Below, in pieces: positions 7,605 through 17,199 of a stretch of 64,000 nt of DNA. The notes beneath the pieces were generated by a model that was given only the letters and a program-made list of their open reading frames with translations, ran no database searches and was not told the origin of the DNA. Every line of letters starts with the position of its first letter. The first letter of the stretch is position 1. Source of the DNA: Terriglobia bacterium. GTDB lineage: Bacteria > Acidobacteriota > Terriglobia > Bryobacterales > Bryobacteraceae. The stretch is from the NCBI GenBank assembly GCA_020073305.1, contig JAIQFK010000006.1:1-64000 (forward strand), in the 5' to 3' direction. The position numbers and the translations under genes are program-made.

Positions 7605-9863
7605 ATGCCGCTAACTCCTGCAACCCGGCTCGGCCCCTACGAAATCATTTCCGCGATCGGCGCCGGCGGCATGGGCGAGGTCTACCGGGCGCGGGATACG
7701 CGGCTGGACCGGACTGTCGCCATCAAGGTTGTAAAGGACAAATTCAGCGAGCGGTTCGAGCGGGAGGCGCGGGCGATCTCTGCGCTGAACCATCCGCACA
7801 TCTGCCAGCTTTACGACGTGGGTCCGAATTATTTCGTGATGGAGCTGGTGGAAGGGACTCCGCTCAAGGGTCCGTTACCCGTGGACAAGGCGGTGGAATA
7901 CGCGGGCCAGATTCTGGATGCGCTCGACGCCGCGCACCGCAAGGGGATCACGCATCGCGATCTGAAGCCGGCGAATATCCTGGTGACCAGGCAGGGCATC
8001 AAGCTGCTGGATTTCGGTCTGGCGAAGCAAGCGGCGCCGCTCAAGGATACGGATGTAACCAGTGCGCTGACGGAGCAGGGGCAGATCATCGGGACGCTGC
8101 AATACATGTCGCCGGAGCAGTTGCAGGGCAAGGAGGCGGATGCCCGCAGCGATCTGTTCGCCTTCGGCTGCGTGCTGGACAAGATGCTGACGGGGAAGCG
8201 CGCCTTCGGTGGAGAGAACGCGGCGAGTGTGATCGCGGCGATTCTGGAGCGGGAGCCGGCGCCGCTGGACACGAGCCCGCCGCTGGAACGCGTGATCAAG
8301 GCTTGCCTCGCGAAAGATCCGGATCAGCGGTTTCAGAACGCGCTCGATGTGAAGCGCAATCTGGTGTGGGCGGTGGAGCCAGTAACGAGCGCAGCCAAGC
8401 CGAGCCGGCGCTGGTGGATCGCATTCGCCGCGGCGGTTGCGCTGGCGGCCATTGGAGGCTGGGCCGTGTCGCACTTGCGCCAACCGCCCTCCGACGAACG
8501 AGTGCTCCGCCTGCAGATCAATCCGCCGGAGGGCGGGCAATTCATTTTCGGCGTCCGCAGCGGAGGAGTCGCTCTGTCGCCGGACGGCAAGACTGCGGCG
8601 TTTGTCGCGTGGGGAAACGGAAAGAGCGGGCTGTGGGTTCGGCCGCTCGATGGCACAAGCGCGAGAAAGCCGAACACGCCGGGATCTATGCCTCCTCGTT
8701 CGCCAAACCCGGCGAGCGTGTGCGCTTGTTGACCGCGGACACCAACGCACTGTAGGCACCAGGAGGCGATGGAAAGAATTATCTGTTCTGGCTACACGGC
8801 GGGATATTGTTGGCGCAGGAGTTTGATGCCAAGACGCTCAAGCTCACTGGCGAACCTCATCCGGTGGCTGATCCGGTGTCCCAGCTTGGAATCGCTGGAG
8901 GCGTGATGAATCTTGCCGTGTCAGCCAGCGGCCAGCTTCTATACAGTGCTGCCAACACATCCGGCCAATTCACGTGGCTGGATCGCGGCGGGAAGCGGCT
9001 GGGGGTGTTGGGCGAACCGGGCGAGTATGCCGCATTCCGGTTGTCTCCCGACGGACGCCGCGTAGTAGCGGCTCGTGCTCGGCCTGGTGGCTCCGATCTG
9101 TGGCTTTTGGATGTGGAACGCGGCGCCGCCAGCCGGTTTACGGATGCGGGCAGCTAACGGTTACCCTGTATGGTCACCCGACGGCGGGACGATCGTGTTC
9201 TATACCGGGTTCAGTCGTAGTCTGTTTTTCAAGGACGCCGGCGCAAGCGGTAGCGAACAACGCAGCTTTGATTCACCCAACAACCTGCTGCCCTATGACT
9301 GGTCCCGCGACGGACGCTTCATCTTGTACACTGAGGTCGCTCCGGGGACCGGGACCGACATTTGGATTCTGCCAGTGGCACCAGGAGGAAGGCCTGCGAT
9401 AGATGCCAAACCCAGACCCTACCTGCACACGCCCTTCTATGAGTCGCAGGGTCGCTTTTCGCCTGAGACGAACCCGCGCTGGATAGCCTATGTATCGGAC
9501 GAATCCGGGAGGTACGAAGTCTATGTCGACACGTTTCCCGAGCAGCGGCGCAAGACGCCGATATCGACCGGTGGGGGCCAATATCCCCAGTGGGGTGCTG
9601 GCGGGCGCGAGCTGTACTATGTGTCGCCGGACTTCAAGCTGATGGCTGTGAGCTTAAAGCCGGGAGCAGACTCCGTAGAGCCCTCCGCTCCGCGCGAGCT
9701 GTTTTCGTTGCCTGCGGTGGACACCGGTTATAGTCCCTACGAGGTCGCGCCAGATGGCCAGCACTTGCTGGTGCGCGCCACGCCGCAGCACCAAGCCGCA
9801 GAGCCGCTGACGGTGATCGTCAACTGGCCGGCGCTAATGAAGAGAGGACCGGCGGCGCCATGA
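7605..9863 (+). pseudogene. Ser/Thr protein kinase with TolB-like propeller, broken in three places
   Basis: The first part (7605-8732, 375 codons) is an intact Hanks-type kinase with a G-A-G-G-M-G loop, the V-A-I-K lysine, H-R-D-L-K-P-A-N, D-F-G-L-A-K and M-S-P-E-Q, then a membrane segment and the first propeller strands. The propeller is then disrupted. Near 8665 an apparent deletion plus frame change joins the L-D-G-T-S-A-R-K strand to a later repeat. A TAG at 8753-8755 stands where relatives have Tyr. Near 9157 a one-base loss ends the 8807-9157 frame, and the protein resumes as N-G-Y-P-V-W-S-P-D in another frame up to 9863. The intact paralogue at 13061-15700 shows the expected architecture. 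The truncated kinase could still be made. Confidence 0.82.
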
Positions 9864-9869
9864 CGGGTC

Positions 9870-11411
9870 TCAGTACGTAATCGACATCAAGCCCGAAGTC
9901 CGCGGCACGACCGGCATCTCGAGCTCGGGCATGGGCTTTGCGGCGAATAGCCGGCGGCACGGCACGGCCAGCCAGCGCGCCATCCTGGTCGCCTTCTGCC
10001 TCCGGGCGCTATCGGTCGAAATGCCCGTGTTCGCGTACATCTGCCGATACAACTTGGAGATGAACAGAAACGCAATGCGGTCGCGTAACCGGGGCACGCA
10101 CTTCGACCGTGCCCAAATCTCCCCCAGGCTATAGAAGGCGTCCCAGACGCCCTGAGTCCGCTCGCGGATCTCGTCCATCGTCATGGTGCCGTGCGGGCTG
10201 AACATCTTCGGCCGTACCTCGGCCGGTATCAGCCAGTGGCGGGTGATGGGAACTCCGTTCACGTGCGGAACGTTGCCGTTGAAGTTCTTCTCCCATCGAT
10301 CGAAATCCACGGTCCCGGGAAAGGGAGTCAGCATCACGAACTGCGCAAAGGACAATTCTGCCTCTTTTGCCAGAGCGGCCGTCGCCGCGAAGGTATCCGC
10401 GCGATCCGTCGGAAGTCCAAAGATGAAGGACCCGAGCACGTGCACGCCGTGCTCCTTGAACGTTTTGAGCCGGGTGGCCAGATTGTCGCCGGCCGAATTG
10501 AAAGTCTTGAAGATGGCTTTCAGCCCTTCTTCGGTAATGGATTCCACCCCGACGAGCGCGCCACGGATGCGGGCCTTGCACATGGCGTCGAGAAAATCGG
10601 TGTCCTCGCCGGCTTCCATGGTGATCTGAGTGAAGAACGCCATGTCTTCGGGAAGCTTCGCCATCTGCTCCATCAACTCGAAGCGCTCCGCGCGCAGGGC
10701 CTTCAGTTCCGCGACGCGATCCAGGTTGCCCTGCTTTTCGGCGAGCTCAATGTCGGTCAGCGTGACGGGATAGAAGTTATCGTCCGCCAGCGCGACGAAA
10801 CGAAATCCGAGACGCCGCAACTGCACGATCTCCGCGATCAATACATCCGTCGCACGCTGGCGGGGCTGCTGGCCATCGGTGCGCCACACCGAGCAGAACG
10901 AACAATGCTTGGGGCAGCCGCGCACGGTTTGCACCGAGGCCCACATATAACTGTCGCGCGGGGCGAGATCCCAGCGCGCGGGCAAGAACTGATCGCCTGA
11001 AATTTTCCCACCGTCATAAGTCTGCTGAGCGGTGCCGCTTACCAGATCGGCGATCACTTTTGCCCAGACGACATCTCCGTCGCCTTTCACCACGACGTGG
11101 GCGCCGCCGAGTTTGAGGGCCTCTTCCGGATACAAAGTTGCGTGAATGCCGCCATACACGACCCAGGCTCCGCGCTCTCGGGCCATGCGTCCGACGTGCA
11201 TGCCGCGCAGAGCATTGCCGGTATGGATGCCGATGCCCACGATGTCGCCGGCTTGTATGCGATCGGGCTGAATCTGTTCGAGTGTCTCGTCGGTGATGAC
11301 GGGATCCCCGTATTGTGAGGGCGTGGCCGCGGCAAGCACATACAACCACCGCGGCGTGATGACGCCGATTCCGAACGAAGTATCACTGGGATTAATGAGA
11401 TGGACGCGCAT
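9870..11411 (-). CDS. Radical SAM protein with N-terminal B12-binding domain
   Basis: About 513 residues. The N-terminal 140 or so look like a cobalamin-binding fold of the radical SAM/B12 class, with G-I-G-I-H-T-G-N and a later V-V-Y-G-G-I-H-A block; the usual His of the D-x-H-x-x-G motif is not obvious. The cluster motif C-P-K-H-C-S-F-C (CxxxCxxC) follows, then a TIM-barrel half with G-V-E-S-I and S-F-I-F-G-L-P-T-D. Start at M-R-V-H-L-I-N-P is the normal family beginning; the frame extends to 11489. Such enzymes methylate or rearrange lipids, hopanoids or antibiotics. The substrate is unknown and no pathway genes flank it. Confidence 0.85.
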   Translation of the reverse strand: MRVHLINPSDTSFGIGVITPRWLYVLAAATPSQYGDPVITDETLEQIQPDRIQAGDIVGIGIHTGNALRGMHVGRMARERGAWVVYGGIHATLYPEEALKLGGAHVVVKGDGDVVWAKVIADLVSGTAQQTYDGGKISGDQFLPARWDLAPRDSYMWASVQTVRGCPKHCSFCSVWRTDGQQPRQRATDVLIAEIVQLRRLGFRFVALADDNFYPVTLTDIELAEKQGNLDRVAELKALRAERFELMEQMAKLPEDMAFFTQITMEAGEDTDFLDAMCKARIRGALVGVESITEEGLKAIFKTFNSAGDNLATRLKTFKEHGVHVLGSFIFGLPTDRADTFAATAALAKEAELSFAQFVMLTPFPGTVDFDRWEKNFNGNVPHVNGVPITRHWLIPAEVRPKMFSPHGTMTMDEIRERTQGVWDAFYSLGEIWARSKCVPRLRDRIAFLFISKLYRQMYANTGISTDSARRQKATRMARWLAVPCRRLFAAKPMPELEMPVVPRTSGLMSITY

Positions 11412-11770
11412 GGCAGAGGTCGCGCCCCTTGTGACGCAACGCACAACGAGCATACCAGAACAGAAAGGGGATGTCTGCAAAAGACGCAACTTTGTCGCCC
11501 AGCCCCAAAAGTGTCGGCGGCGGCGAAGAGGAGGCAGAGCCTGGAAGGAAAAGCAGACAAGCGGCTCTTAAATCTTCGAAATTGGATGTATAATTAGTGG
11601 CGGCCAGAACAATCGGGGGCGTGGTGGCCGGCGCAGGGTAACAATCTGCGCCAGAGAGGACATGCGTTGCCGATTGCACACCCGTCTATTCATTTCGGTA
11701 GCTCCCTACGGTTGTGCGGTTAATACCGCTTCAGAGAACGCGGGACTCACTTTGTGGAAAGGAGAACCAC
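11412..11770. other. 359-base divergent intergenic region
   Basis: No gene is supported here; the open frames are antisense or lack family features. It separates the minus-strand radical SAM gene from the plus-strand secreted protein. A TATAAT at 11589-11594 could serve the plus-strand gene, but the expected -35 position holds only a weak match. AAAGGAG at 11757-11764 is the ribosome binding site of the next gene. Confidence 0.4.
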
Positions 11771-12646
11771 ATGGAAAGCCGCATTTTCAAAACGATTCAG
11801 GCATCGAGCGTGGGCGCGCTTATCGTCGCGGTAGTCGCGTTGGCTTGCCCTCTCGTCAACTGGGCTGCCACGGCCCCGGGCCAAAGGCTGACCTGCGCTG
11901 AAATGGAAGAATTCCTGCGCTTCGGACAGGTCGGAGCACAGAAGAATATCCCGAAGGGAGTCACCCTTCCAAAGCGGGCGACTTTGGAGTACAAGGGCGT
12001 CACGCACGATGCCGCCATCCAGACCGTCGATATCTCCAAAACCGAGTTCAAAAGTGCGATGACCACGGAGCACAATTTTCGCGACTCCTGGAAATACAAT
12101 GTGGCCGGCTACGAATTGGCCAAGATACTGGAACTGAACATGGTGCCGCCCTACGTTGAGCGGCCAGTCGGCGGGCAGAGGGCTTCCGCGTCCTGGTGGG
12201 TCGACGACTGCATGATGGAATTCGACCGCCGCCGCCAAAAGCTTGTAGCGCCGGACCTGGACAGTTGGAATAAACAGATGTATGCAGTCCGGGTGTGGCA
12301 CGAGCTCATCTACGACGCAGATCCCAACCTCACCAATCTGCTGATCACCAAGGATTGGCAGTTCTGGATCATCGACTTTAGCCGGGCGTTTCGCTTGTAC
12401 AAGGAGATCGGCGAGCCCAAGAACCTGGTCCAGTGCGATCGCAGATTGCTGGCGAAGCTTCGCACCCTCGACAAGAATGTGCTGAGCGAGAAACTGTCGC
12501 GCTGGCTAACGAAGTCCGAGATCGATGGCGTGGTTGCCCGCGCCGCCAAGATCGTGGAATTTTTCGACAAAAGGGTCGCGGCTAGTGGCGAAGGCGTCCT
12601 CTACGACTTCCCGAGGACCCAGGAAGGCTGCGGTACAGGGCTATAG
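11771..12646 (+). CDS. Secreted protein with atypical (HipA/Fam20/PI-kinase-like) kinase motifs
   Basis: 291 residues. Start at 11771 is fixed by AAAGGAG six bases upstream and by a following signal peptide (hydrophobic run ending near W-A-A-T-A). The mature part has a block Y-E-L-A-K-I-L-E-L-N-M-V-P-P that resembles the helix after the ATP lysine in Fam20/HipA-like kinases. A D-A-D-P-N-L-T-N-L-L-I segment then precedes W-I-I-D-F-S-R-A-F, matching the order of the catalytic Asp/Asn loop and the metal-binding D-F-G of atypical kinases. An N-terminal G-loop is not clear. The fold is inferred from motif order. It is followed after 57 bases by another small secreted protein. A role outside the cytosol would be unusual for a bacterial kinase. 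Confidence 0.6.
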   Translation: MESRIFKTIQASSVGALIVAVVALACPLVNWAATAPGQRLTCAEMEEFLRFGQVGAQKNIPKGVTLPKRATLEYKGVTHDAAIQTVDISKTEFKSAMTTEHNFRDSWKYNVAGYELAKILELNMVPPYVERPVGGQRASASWWVDDCMMEFDRRRQKLVAPDLDSWNKQMYAVRVWHELIYDADPNLTNLLITKDWQFWIIDFSRAFRLYKEIGEPKNLVQCDRRLLAKLRTLDKNVLSEKLSRWLTKSEIDGVVARAAKIVEFFDKRVAASGEGVLYDFPRTQEGCGTGL

Positions 12647-12703
12647 TAGGTGCATCGTGCGTTTGTGTGAAGTACGGACGAGCCAAAAATTTAAGGAGGC
12701 AGT

Positions 12704-13045
12704 ATGAGACGCAGTATCTTGATACCCATGACACTGTGCTTGGGTTTTCTAGTGTGCATGGCAATTAACCCGGCCGGCGCGGCAGACAAGAAGGCCAAGC
12801 AAGGCCAACTCACCGGGACGGTTCAGATGATGAACAAGGACACGTCCACGCTTACGGTCAGGAAGGGCACCGTAGATCGGCAGATTGTCTACAACTCCGA
12901 CACCAAGTGGATGTACGGCATGCAAAGCAGCGCCAAGCCCGGTTCGCTCGACCAGTTGAAAGAGGGCTGGTACATCAACTGCAAGGGCACGTTTGACGGC
13001 ACCAAACTCGTCGCAAGTGCCTGCCGCTTCAGAGAAGCGAAGTAG
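12704..13045 (+). CDS. Small secreted protein of unknown function (DUF5666-like)
   Basis: 113 residues with a clean signal peptide (M-R-R-S then a hydrophobic stretch, cleavage near A-G-A-A-D). AAGGAGG lies four bases before the ATG. The mature part G-Q-L-T-G-T-V-Q-M-M-N-K-D-T-S-T-L-T-V-R looks like a short beta-barrel repeat of the type seen in DUF5666 proteins. It lies 57 bases after the secreted kinase-like gene, in the same direction, so cotranscription is likely. Function unknown. Confidence 0.75.
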   Translation: MRRSILIPMTLCLGFLVCMAINPAGAADKKAKQGQLTGTVQMMNKDTSTLTVRKGTVDRQIVYNSDTKWMYGMQSSAKPGSLDQLKEGWYINCKGTFDGTKLVASACRFREAK

Positions 13046-13060
13046 GCGCAAGCCAAGACC

Positions 13061-15700
13061 TCACTTCAACGTCAGGAGCCAGACATCCGATTCGGTCACG
13101 CGCCGGGAGAAGTACGCCGTCTTCCCGTCGCGCGTAAGCCCAGGCGGGCCGATGACGTCGCGCGTGACGGAGAAGATCTTCCGGACCTGCTTGGACTTCG
13201 TGTCCACGATGAAGCAGGATTTTCCGCCCGCGACGAACAGCACGCGGCGGCTGTCGGGCAGCCACACCGGCCACTGGCCGAAGTCGGTCAGCCGCTCGTA
13301 TTTGTGGGACCGCAGCGAATACATCATGATCCCTTGTGTCGCGGAACCCATTTGACCGGCCAGGCGCTCGCCATCGGGCGACCACGAATTCACCAGGAAG
13401 CGGACGGACGGAGGGTCTAGCGGCGGCAGAATCTCAGGAGTCTGCTGTTTCCACGGGCGGTTCGGGTCGACGATCCAACCCCTCCATTTAACGGGCGGCT
13501 CTTCGACTGCGCCGACCGTCGCGATCTTTGAGCCGTCCGGAGACCAGGCAACGTACCCTGCTCCGCCTTCGGTGAGCTGCTGCAGGTCGCTGCCGTCGGG
13601 TCTTATCTTCCATAGCTCCAGGTGGCCGCTACGATTCGAGAAACACGCGATCCACTTGCCATCGGGCGACCAGCGAGGCATACGATCGGTTGCAGAATCG
13701 CTCGTCAACTGCCTCATCGCCGTGCCGTCCGGGTGCGCGACGTAGAGATGTCCCCCGGGTTGCACCAGCGAATAGAACGTGACCCATTCGCCGTCCGGCG
13801 AAGGATCGGGATCCGACCAGCGCCGTGAGCCGGTAGTCACCCAGGTTGGTTCCCCCTTTGGGGAGCCGGACGGATCTAGCGCGAGCTGCTGAATGTTCTG
13901 CGTGACCAGCGCCGATGTATACACGATGCGCCTCCCGTCGGCGGAGAGGCTCGGGTGCGCGAGATAAGGTGCGGGCGTGGTAATCGGTTCAGGCTCTCCC
14001 CTTATCTTGCCTGACATTTCGTTGATCGCGACGCGCCAGAGATTCGTGCTCCCGCCCCTGTCGCTTGCGAAATAAAGATACTTCCCGTCCGGAGACCATA
14101 CGGGATTCCAGTTGGTGGCCCTGTCGCTGATCACCGGCGCGGGAGTTCCGCCTGCGACCGGGATTGTCCATACCTCTGCCTGGGCCGGATTGCCCAGCCG
14201 GTGGGTGTAAGCGATACGGTGGTTGTGCGGCGACCAGCTCGCCAAGATGGCATCTCCCTCGCTGAGCCGCCTCGCTTCTCCGGTATTCACTTGGACGGTC
14301 CACAGCTCGCTGCGTCCCTCCGAGTTTTGTGGATCCAGCTCGACGTTCTCGGTGGAGAAGGCGAGCCGGGTGCCGTCAGGCGACCACGAAGGCTTGAATC
14401 CCATGCGCGTCACGCGCCTGGCTGCCTCGCCCGTGCGGCCCATCACGAAGATGCCGCCGCCCTCGCGGCTGGAACGAAACGCGATCCGCTCACCGTCCGG
14501 CGAAAACGCCGGTTGATCGTCGTTCACTGTTGCATCTCTGCTGAGGTCGAGGGGACTCTGCCCGCTGACGCTCTGCAGATAAATCTGCCGGCCTCCGGCG
14601 CCCGTAGCGGAATAGACCAGCCACTTCCCATCCGGCGAGAGACTCGGGAACCACTCGACGCCGGGTTGGGATGTGAGCTGCGAGAACTCCGCATGAAGCG
14701 GCCCAGACCGCACGCTCTCCGCCCGACGCGTGAGCCACAGGATTGCGTACCCGGCGATGGCGATCAGCACGCTCGCTGCAATCATCGCGAACCGCCGTGG
14801 CAGCCTACGCCTGGCGCTGGGGCGTGCGACCTCGAATGCCTCACCTGATGCGACCTGCTGTTGCAGTTCGTCAAGATCGTTGTGAAGATCCACCGCGCTC
14901 TGGTATCGCCGTGCGGGGTCTTTTGCGAGGCAGCGCCTGATGATGCGGTCGAGATCGTGTGGGACTGCCGGGTTGACTTCCGCGGGCGCAGGGGGTGAAT
15001 CCTTGAGGATCGAGGAAAGGACGGACATGGCGCTGTCGCCCCCAAACGGACGCGCGCCGGTAGCCATCTGATAGAACACCACGCCAAGCGAAAAGATGTC
15101 GGACCGCGCGTCGACCGGCTTCCCCTCCACCTGCTCCGGCGACATGTAGGGGGCGGTGCCCATGACATGGTGCGGCGCCGTCAGCTCGGGCTCGGTTACG
15201 GTTATCGCTTCCGACCCGATGGCCTCGTCGTGCTTCAGCTTAGCCAAGCCGAAGTCCAGCACCTTGAGGCGGCCGTCCTCCCCCACCATTACATTGGCCG
15301 GCTTAAGATCGCGATGGACGATGCCCCGCTGGTGCGCCGCACTGATGGCATCGGCCAGCGGCACGGCGATCTTGAGGAACTGCGGCAGCGCGAACCCCCG
15401 CGGCGGGATCAGTTTGGCGAGTGTCTTTCCGTCGACGAGCTCCATCGTCAGGAAGTGGAGCCCGTCCGCTTGATCGACGCCGTAGAGTGTGACCACGTTG
15501 GGATGATTCAGTGCGGCAACAGCCTGGGCTTCACGCTGAAAACGCTGGAGGCGCTCCGGATCAAGCGCCATCTCCTGCGGAAGGATTTTGAGCGCGACGA
15601 CCCGGTGCAGCTGGATATCCTCGGCTGCGTAGACCTGGCCCATGCCGCCCTCGCCGAGCATTTCCAGGATGCGATAGTGGGAGATAGTTTTCCCGATCAT
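13061..15700 (-). CDS. Membrane Ser/Thr protein kinase with C-terminal TolB/WD40-like propeller
   Basis: 879 residues. The kinase domain (about 1-270) has G-E-G-G-M-G-Q-V, the A-L-K-I-L lysine, H-R-D-L-K-P-A-N-V-M, D-F-G-L-A-K and M-S-P-E-Q-V. One membrane segment (about 310-330) follows. The remainder is a chain of S-P-D-G-containing propeller blades typical of TolB/PD40 domains, placed outside the membrane. This is the common receptor kinase layout of Acidobacteria. Start at 15700 (M-I-G-K-T-I-S-H-Y) is the usual family start; the frame extends five codons further. It lies 89 bases downstream of a PP2C-type phosphatase on the same strand. Targets unknown. Confidence 0.92.
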   Translation of the reverse strand: MIGKTISHYRILEMLGEGGMGQVYAAEDIQLHRVVALKILPQEMALDPERLQRFQREAQAVAALNHPNVVTLYGVDQADGLHFLTMELVDGKTLAKLIPPRGFALPQFLKIAVPLADAISAAHQRGIVHRDLKPANVMVGEDGRLKVLDFGLAKLKHDEAIGSEAITVTEPELTAPHHVMGTAPYMSPEQVEGKPVDARSDIFSLGVVFYQMATGARPFGGDSAMSVLSSILKDSPPAPAEVNPAVPHDLDRIIRRCLAKDPARRYQSAVDLHNDLDELQQQVASGEAFEVARPSARRRLPRRFAMIAASVLIAIAGYAILWLTRRAESVRSGPLHAEFSQLTSQPGVEWFPSLSPDGKWLVYSATGAGGRQIYLQSVSGQSPLDLSRDATVNDDQPAFSPDGERIAFRSSREGGGIFVMGRTGEAARRVTRMGFKPSWSPDGTRLAFSTENVELDPQNSEGRSELWTVQVNTGEARRLSEGDAILASWSPHNHRIAYTHRLGNPAQAEVWTIPVAGGTPAPVISDRATNWNPVWSPDGKYLYFASDRGGSTNLWRVAINEMSGKIRGEPEPITTPAPYLAHPSLSADGRRIVYTSALVTQNIQQLALDPSGSPKGEPTWVTTGSRRWSDPDPSPDGEWVTFYSLVQPGGHLYVAHPDGTAMRQLTSDSATDRMPRWSPDGKWIACFSNRSGHLELWKIRPDGSDLQQLTEGGAGYVAWSPDGSKIATVGAVEEPPVKWRGWIVDPNRPWKQQTPEILPPLDPPSVRFLVNSWSPDGERLAGQMGSATQGIMMYSLRSHKYERLTDFGQWPVWLPDSRRVLFVAGGKSCFIVDTKSKQVRKIFSVTRDVIGPPGLTRDGKTAYFSRRVTESDVWLLTLK

Positions 15701-15789
15701 GGCTAATCCTGGCAATCGGGTAACAAACTCTGAATCAATTCTACCGCGGAAATGGGATCTAGAGAACGATCACGCCCCGGTGCACGGTG

Positions 15790-17100
15790 CTACCTTCCTC
15801 TGCACCTGGCGACGATCAGGGTGATGTCGTCGTGTTGTTCGCGGGGGCTGAACTGACGGACTTCGTCGACGATCGATCGAAGCAAGGCCTGTGGGGGCAG
15901 GTCACGGTGGTGGCGCAGGGCTGCAATCAGGCGCTGTTCGCCGAATTCCTCTTCCGCGTCGTTGAACGATTCGGTAATGCCGTCGGTGTAGAGGGCGAGG
16001 GTGTCGCCGGGGGAGAGGCGGCGTTCGCCGATCGCGCAATCCCATTGTTTGAAGAGTCCCAAGACGGTGGCTGTTGAGTCGAGGCGTTCCAGAGTGTCGT
16101 CGTTTCGGAGAAGAAGGGCGCAAAGATGCCCGCAATTGGCGTAGCGCAAGCGGCCAGCGTGGTCGTCATATTCGGCAAAAAAGAGCGTGGCGTAAGCGTG
16201 ATCGGCGGTGTTTTCGTAGAAAAGCTGATTGACAGAACACAGGAAGCGCTCGGGCTGATCGAGGGCGATGGCGCACTGGCTGCGCAGGTTTGCCTGTAGA
16301 TTGGCCATCAAGAGCGCGGCTGCGATTCCTTTTCCGGCGATATCGCCGATCACTAACCCGAGCCGCTCCCGGCCCAGGTCCAGGAAATCGTAGTAATCGC
16401 CGCCGACCTGGCGGGCCTGGATGCAAACACCGGCATACTCGAGCGTGGCGAGCGGCGGCAGCGTTTGCGGGAAGAGCCTGGCCTGCACCTGTTTTGCGAT
16501 TTCCATTTCCTGGGCGGCGCGGCGTTCGGATTCCAGCTTTTCGGCTACGGCGTGGCGTTGCGCTTCGACGGCCCGGCTTACGACGTCGAAGCTCGCCAGC
16601 GTGAAGGAATTCCGATCGAGATCTTCGAAGCGGGTGAATACTCCGCCCCAAACCTCGGTCTGCTCCTGGGGCGGCGTCGATGGGCCATTCGAGTGCCGGC
16701 CCAACTGCGGCGATTCATACTTCACGCGCCTCAGGCGAGGCGTATGACGGAAGCGAACGCCGCGCTTGCTCCATTCGCGGTACTTGGCGGTGACATCCTC
16801 CGTAACGAAGACAACCTGCGTAGCCCGGCCGATGAGCTTGTACTCGAAAGAGTCGGGAGCGGGTGCGATCAGGGTGAGCACGGTGGTGCCGTCGGGAGGG
16901 GCGACGGCAATCCAGCGCTGGCCGGACTGAATCTGGGCATCGAAGGCCAGCTCGAATCCAAGCTGATCCAGGTAGAATCGCAGGCTTCGCTCCTGATCTC
17001 GAACGAAGATGTTCACGGCATGAATGCGGAGGTAGGGGGCGCCGCGATCCAGGCGAGGAGCGGACGGGTCCGCTGCATCAAATGAAGGAGAACTGCCCAT
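15790..17100 (-). CDS. VOC-domain / SpoIIE-type PP2C phosphatase fusion
   Basis: 436 residues in two parts. Residues about 20-170 form a glyoxalase/bleomycin-resistance (VOC) fold: V-N-I-F-V-R-D-Q-E-R-S-L-R-F-Y followed by L-G-F-E-L. A helical linker (about 175-205) resembles the coiled signalling helix before RsbU domains. Residues about 210-436 are a PPM phosphatase with G-G-D-Y-Y-D-F, G-D-I-A-G-K-G, Y-T-D-G-I-T-E and H-D-D-I-T-L, so the metal aspartates are present. Such enzymes act on serine-phosphorylated proteins, classically anti-sigma antagonists. Located just upstream of a receptor kinase gene, it may form a switch with it (inference). Confidence 0.88.
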   Translation of the reverse strand: MGSSPSFDAADPSAPRLDRGAPYLRIHAVNIFVRDQERSLRFYLDQLGFELAFDAQIQSGQRWIAVAPPDGTTVLTLIAPAPDSFEYKLIGRATQVVFVTEDVTAKYREWSKRGVRFRHTPRLRRVKYESPQLGRHSNGPSTPPQEQTEVWGGVFTRFEDLDRNSFTLASFDVVSRAVEAQRHAVAEKLESERRAAQEMEIAKQVQARLFPQTLPPLATLEYAGVCIQARQVGGDYYDFLDLGRERLGLVIGDIAGKGIAAALLMANLQANLRSQCAIALDQPERFLCSVNQLFYENTADHAYATLFFAEYDDHAGRLRYANCGHLCALLLRNDDTLERLDSTATVLGLFKQWDCAIGERRLSPGDTLALYTDGITESFNDAEEEFGEQRLIAALRHHRDLPPQALLRSIVDEVRQFSPREQHDDITLIVARCRGR

Positions 17101-17199
17101 CGGCGTGATTATAAGTCGGGGGGCGGTTCGGGTGGTTCACCGCGGCAGCCAAGAATGGCTGATCCGACTATTATTCCGGCGGGCTATGCTGGAGCTGAT

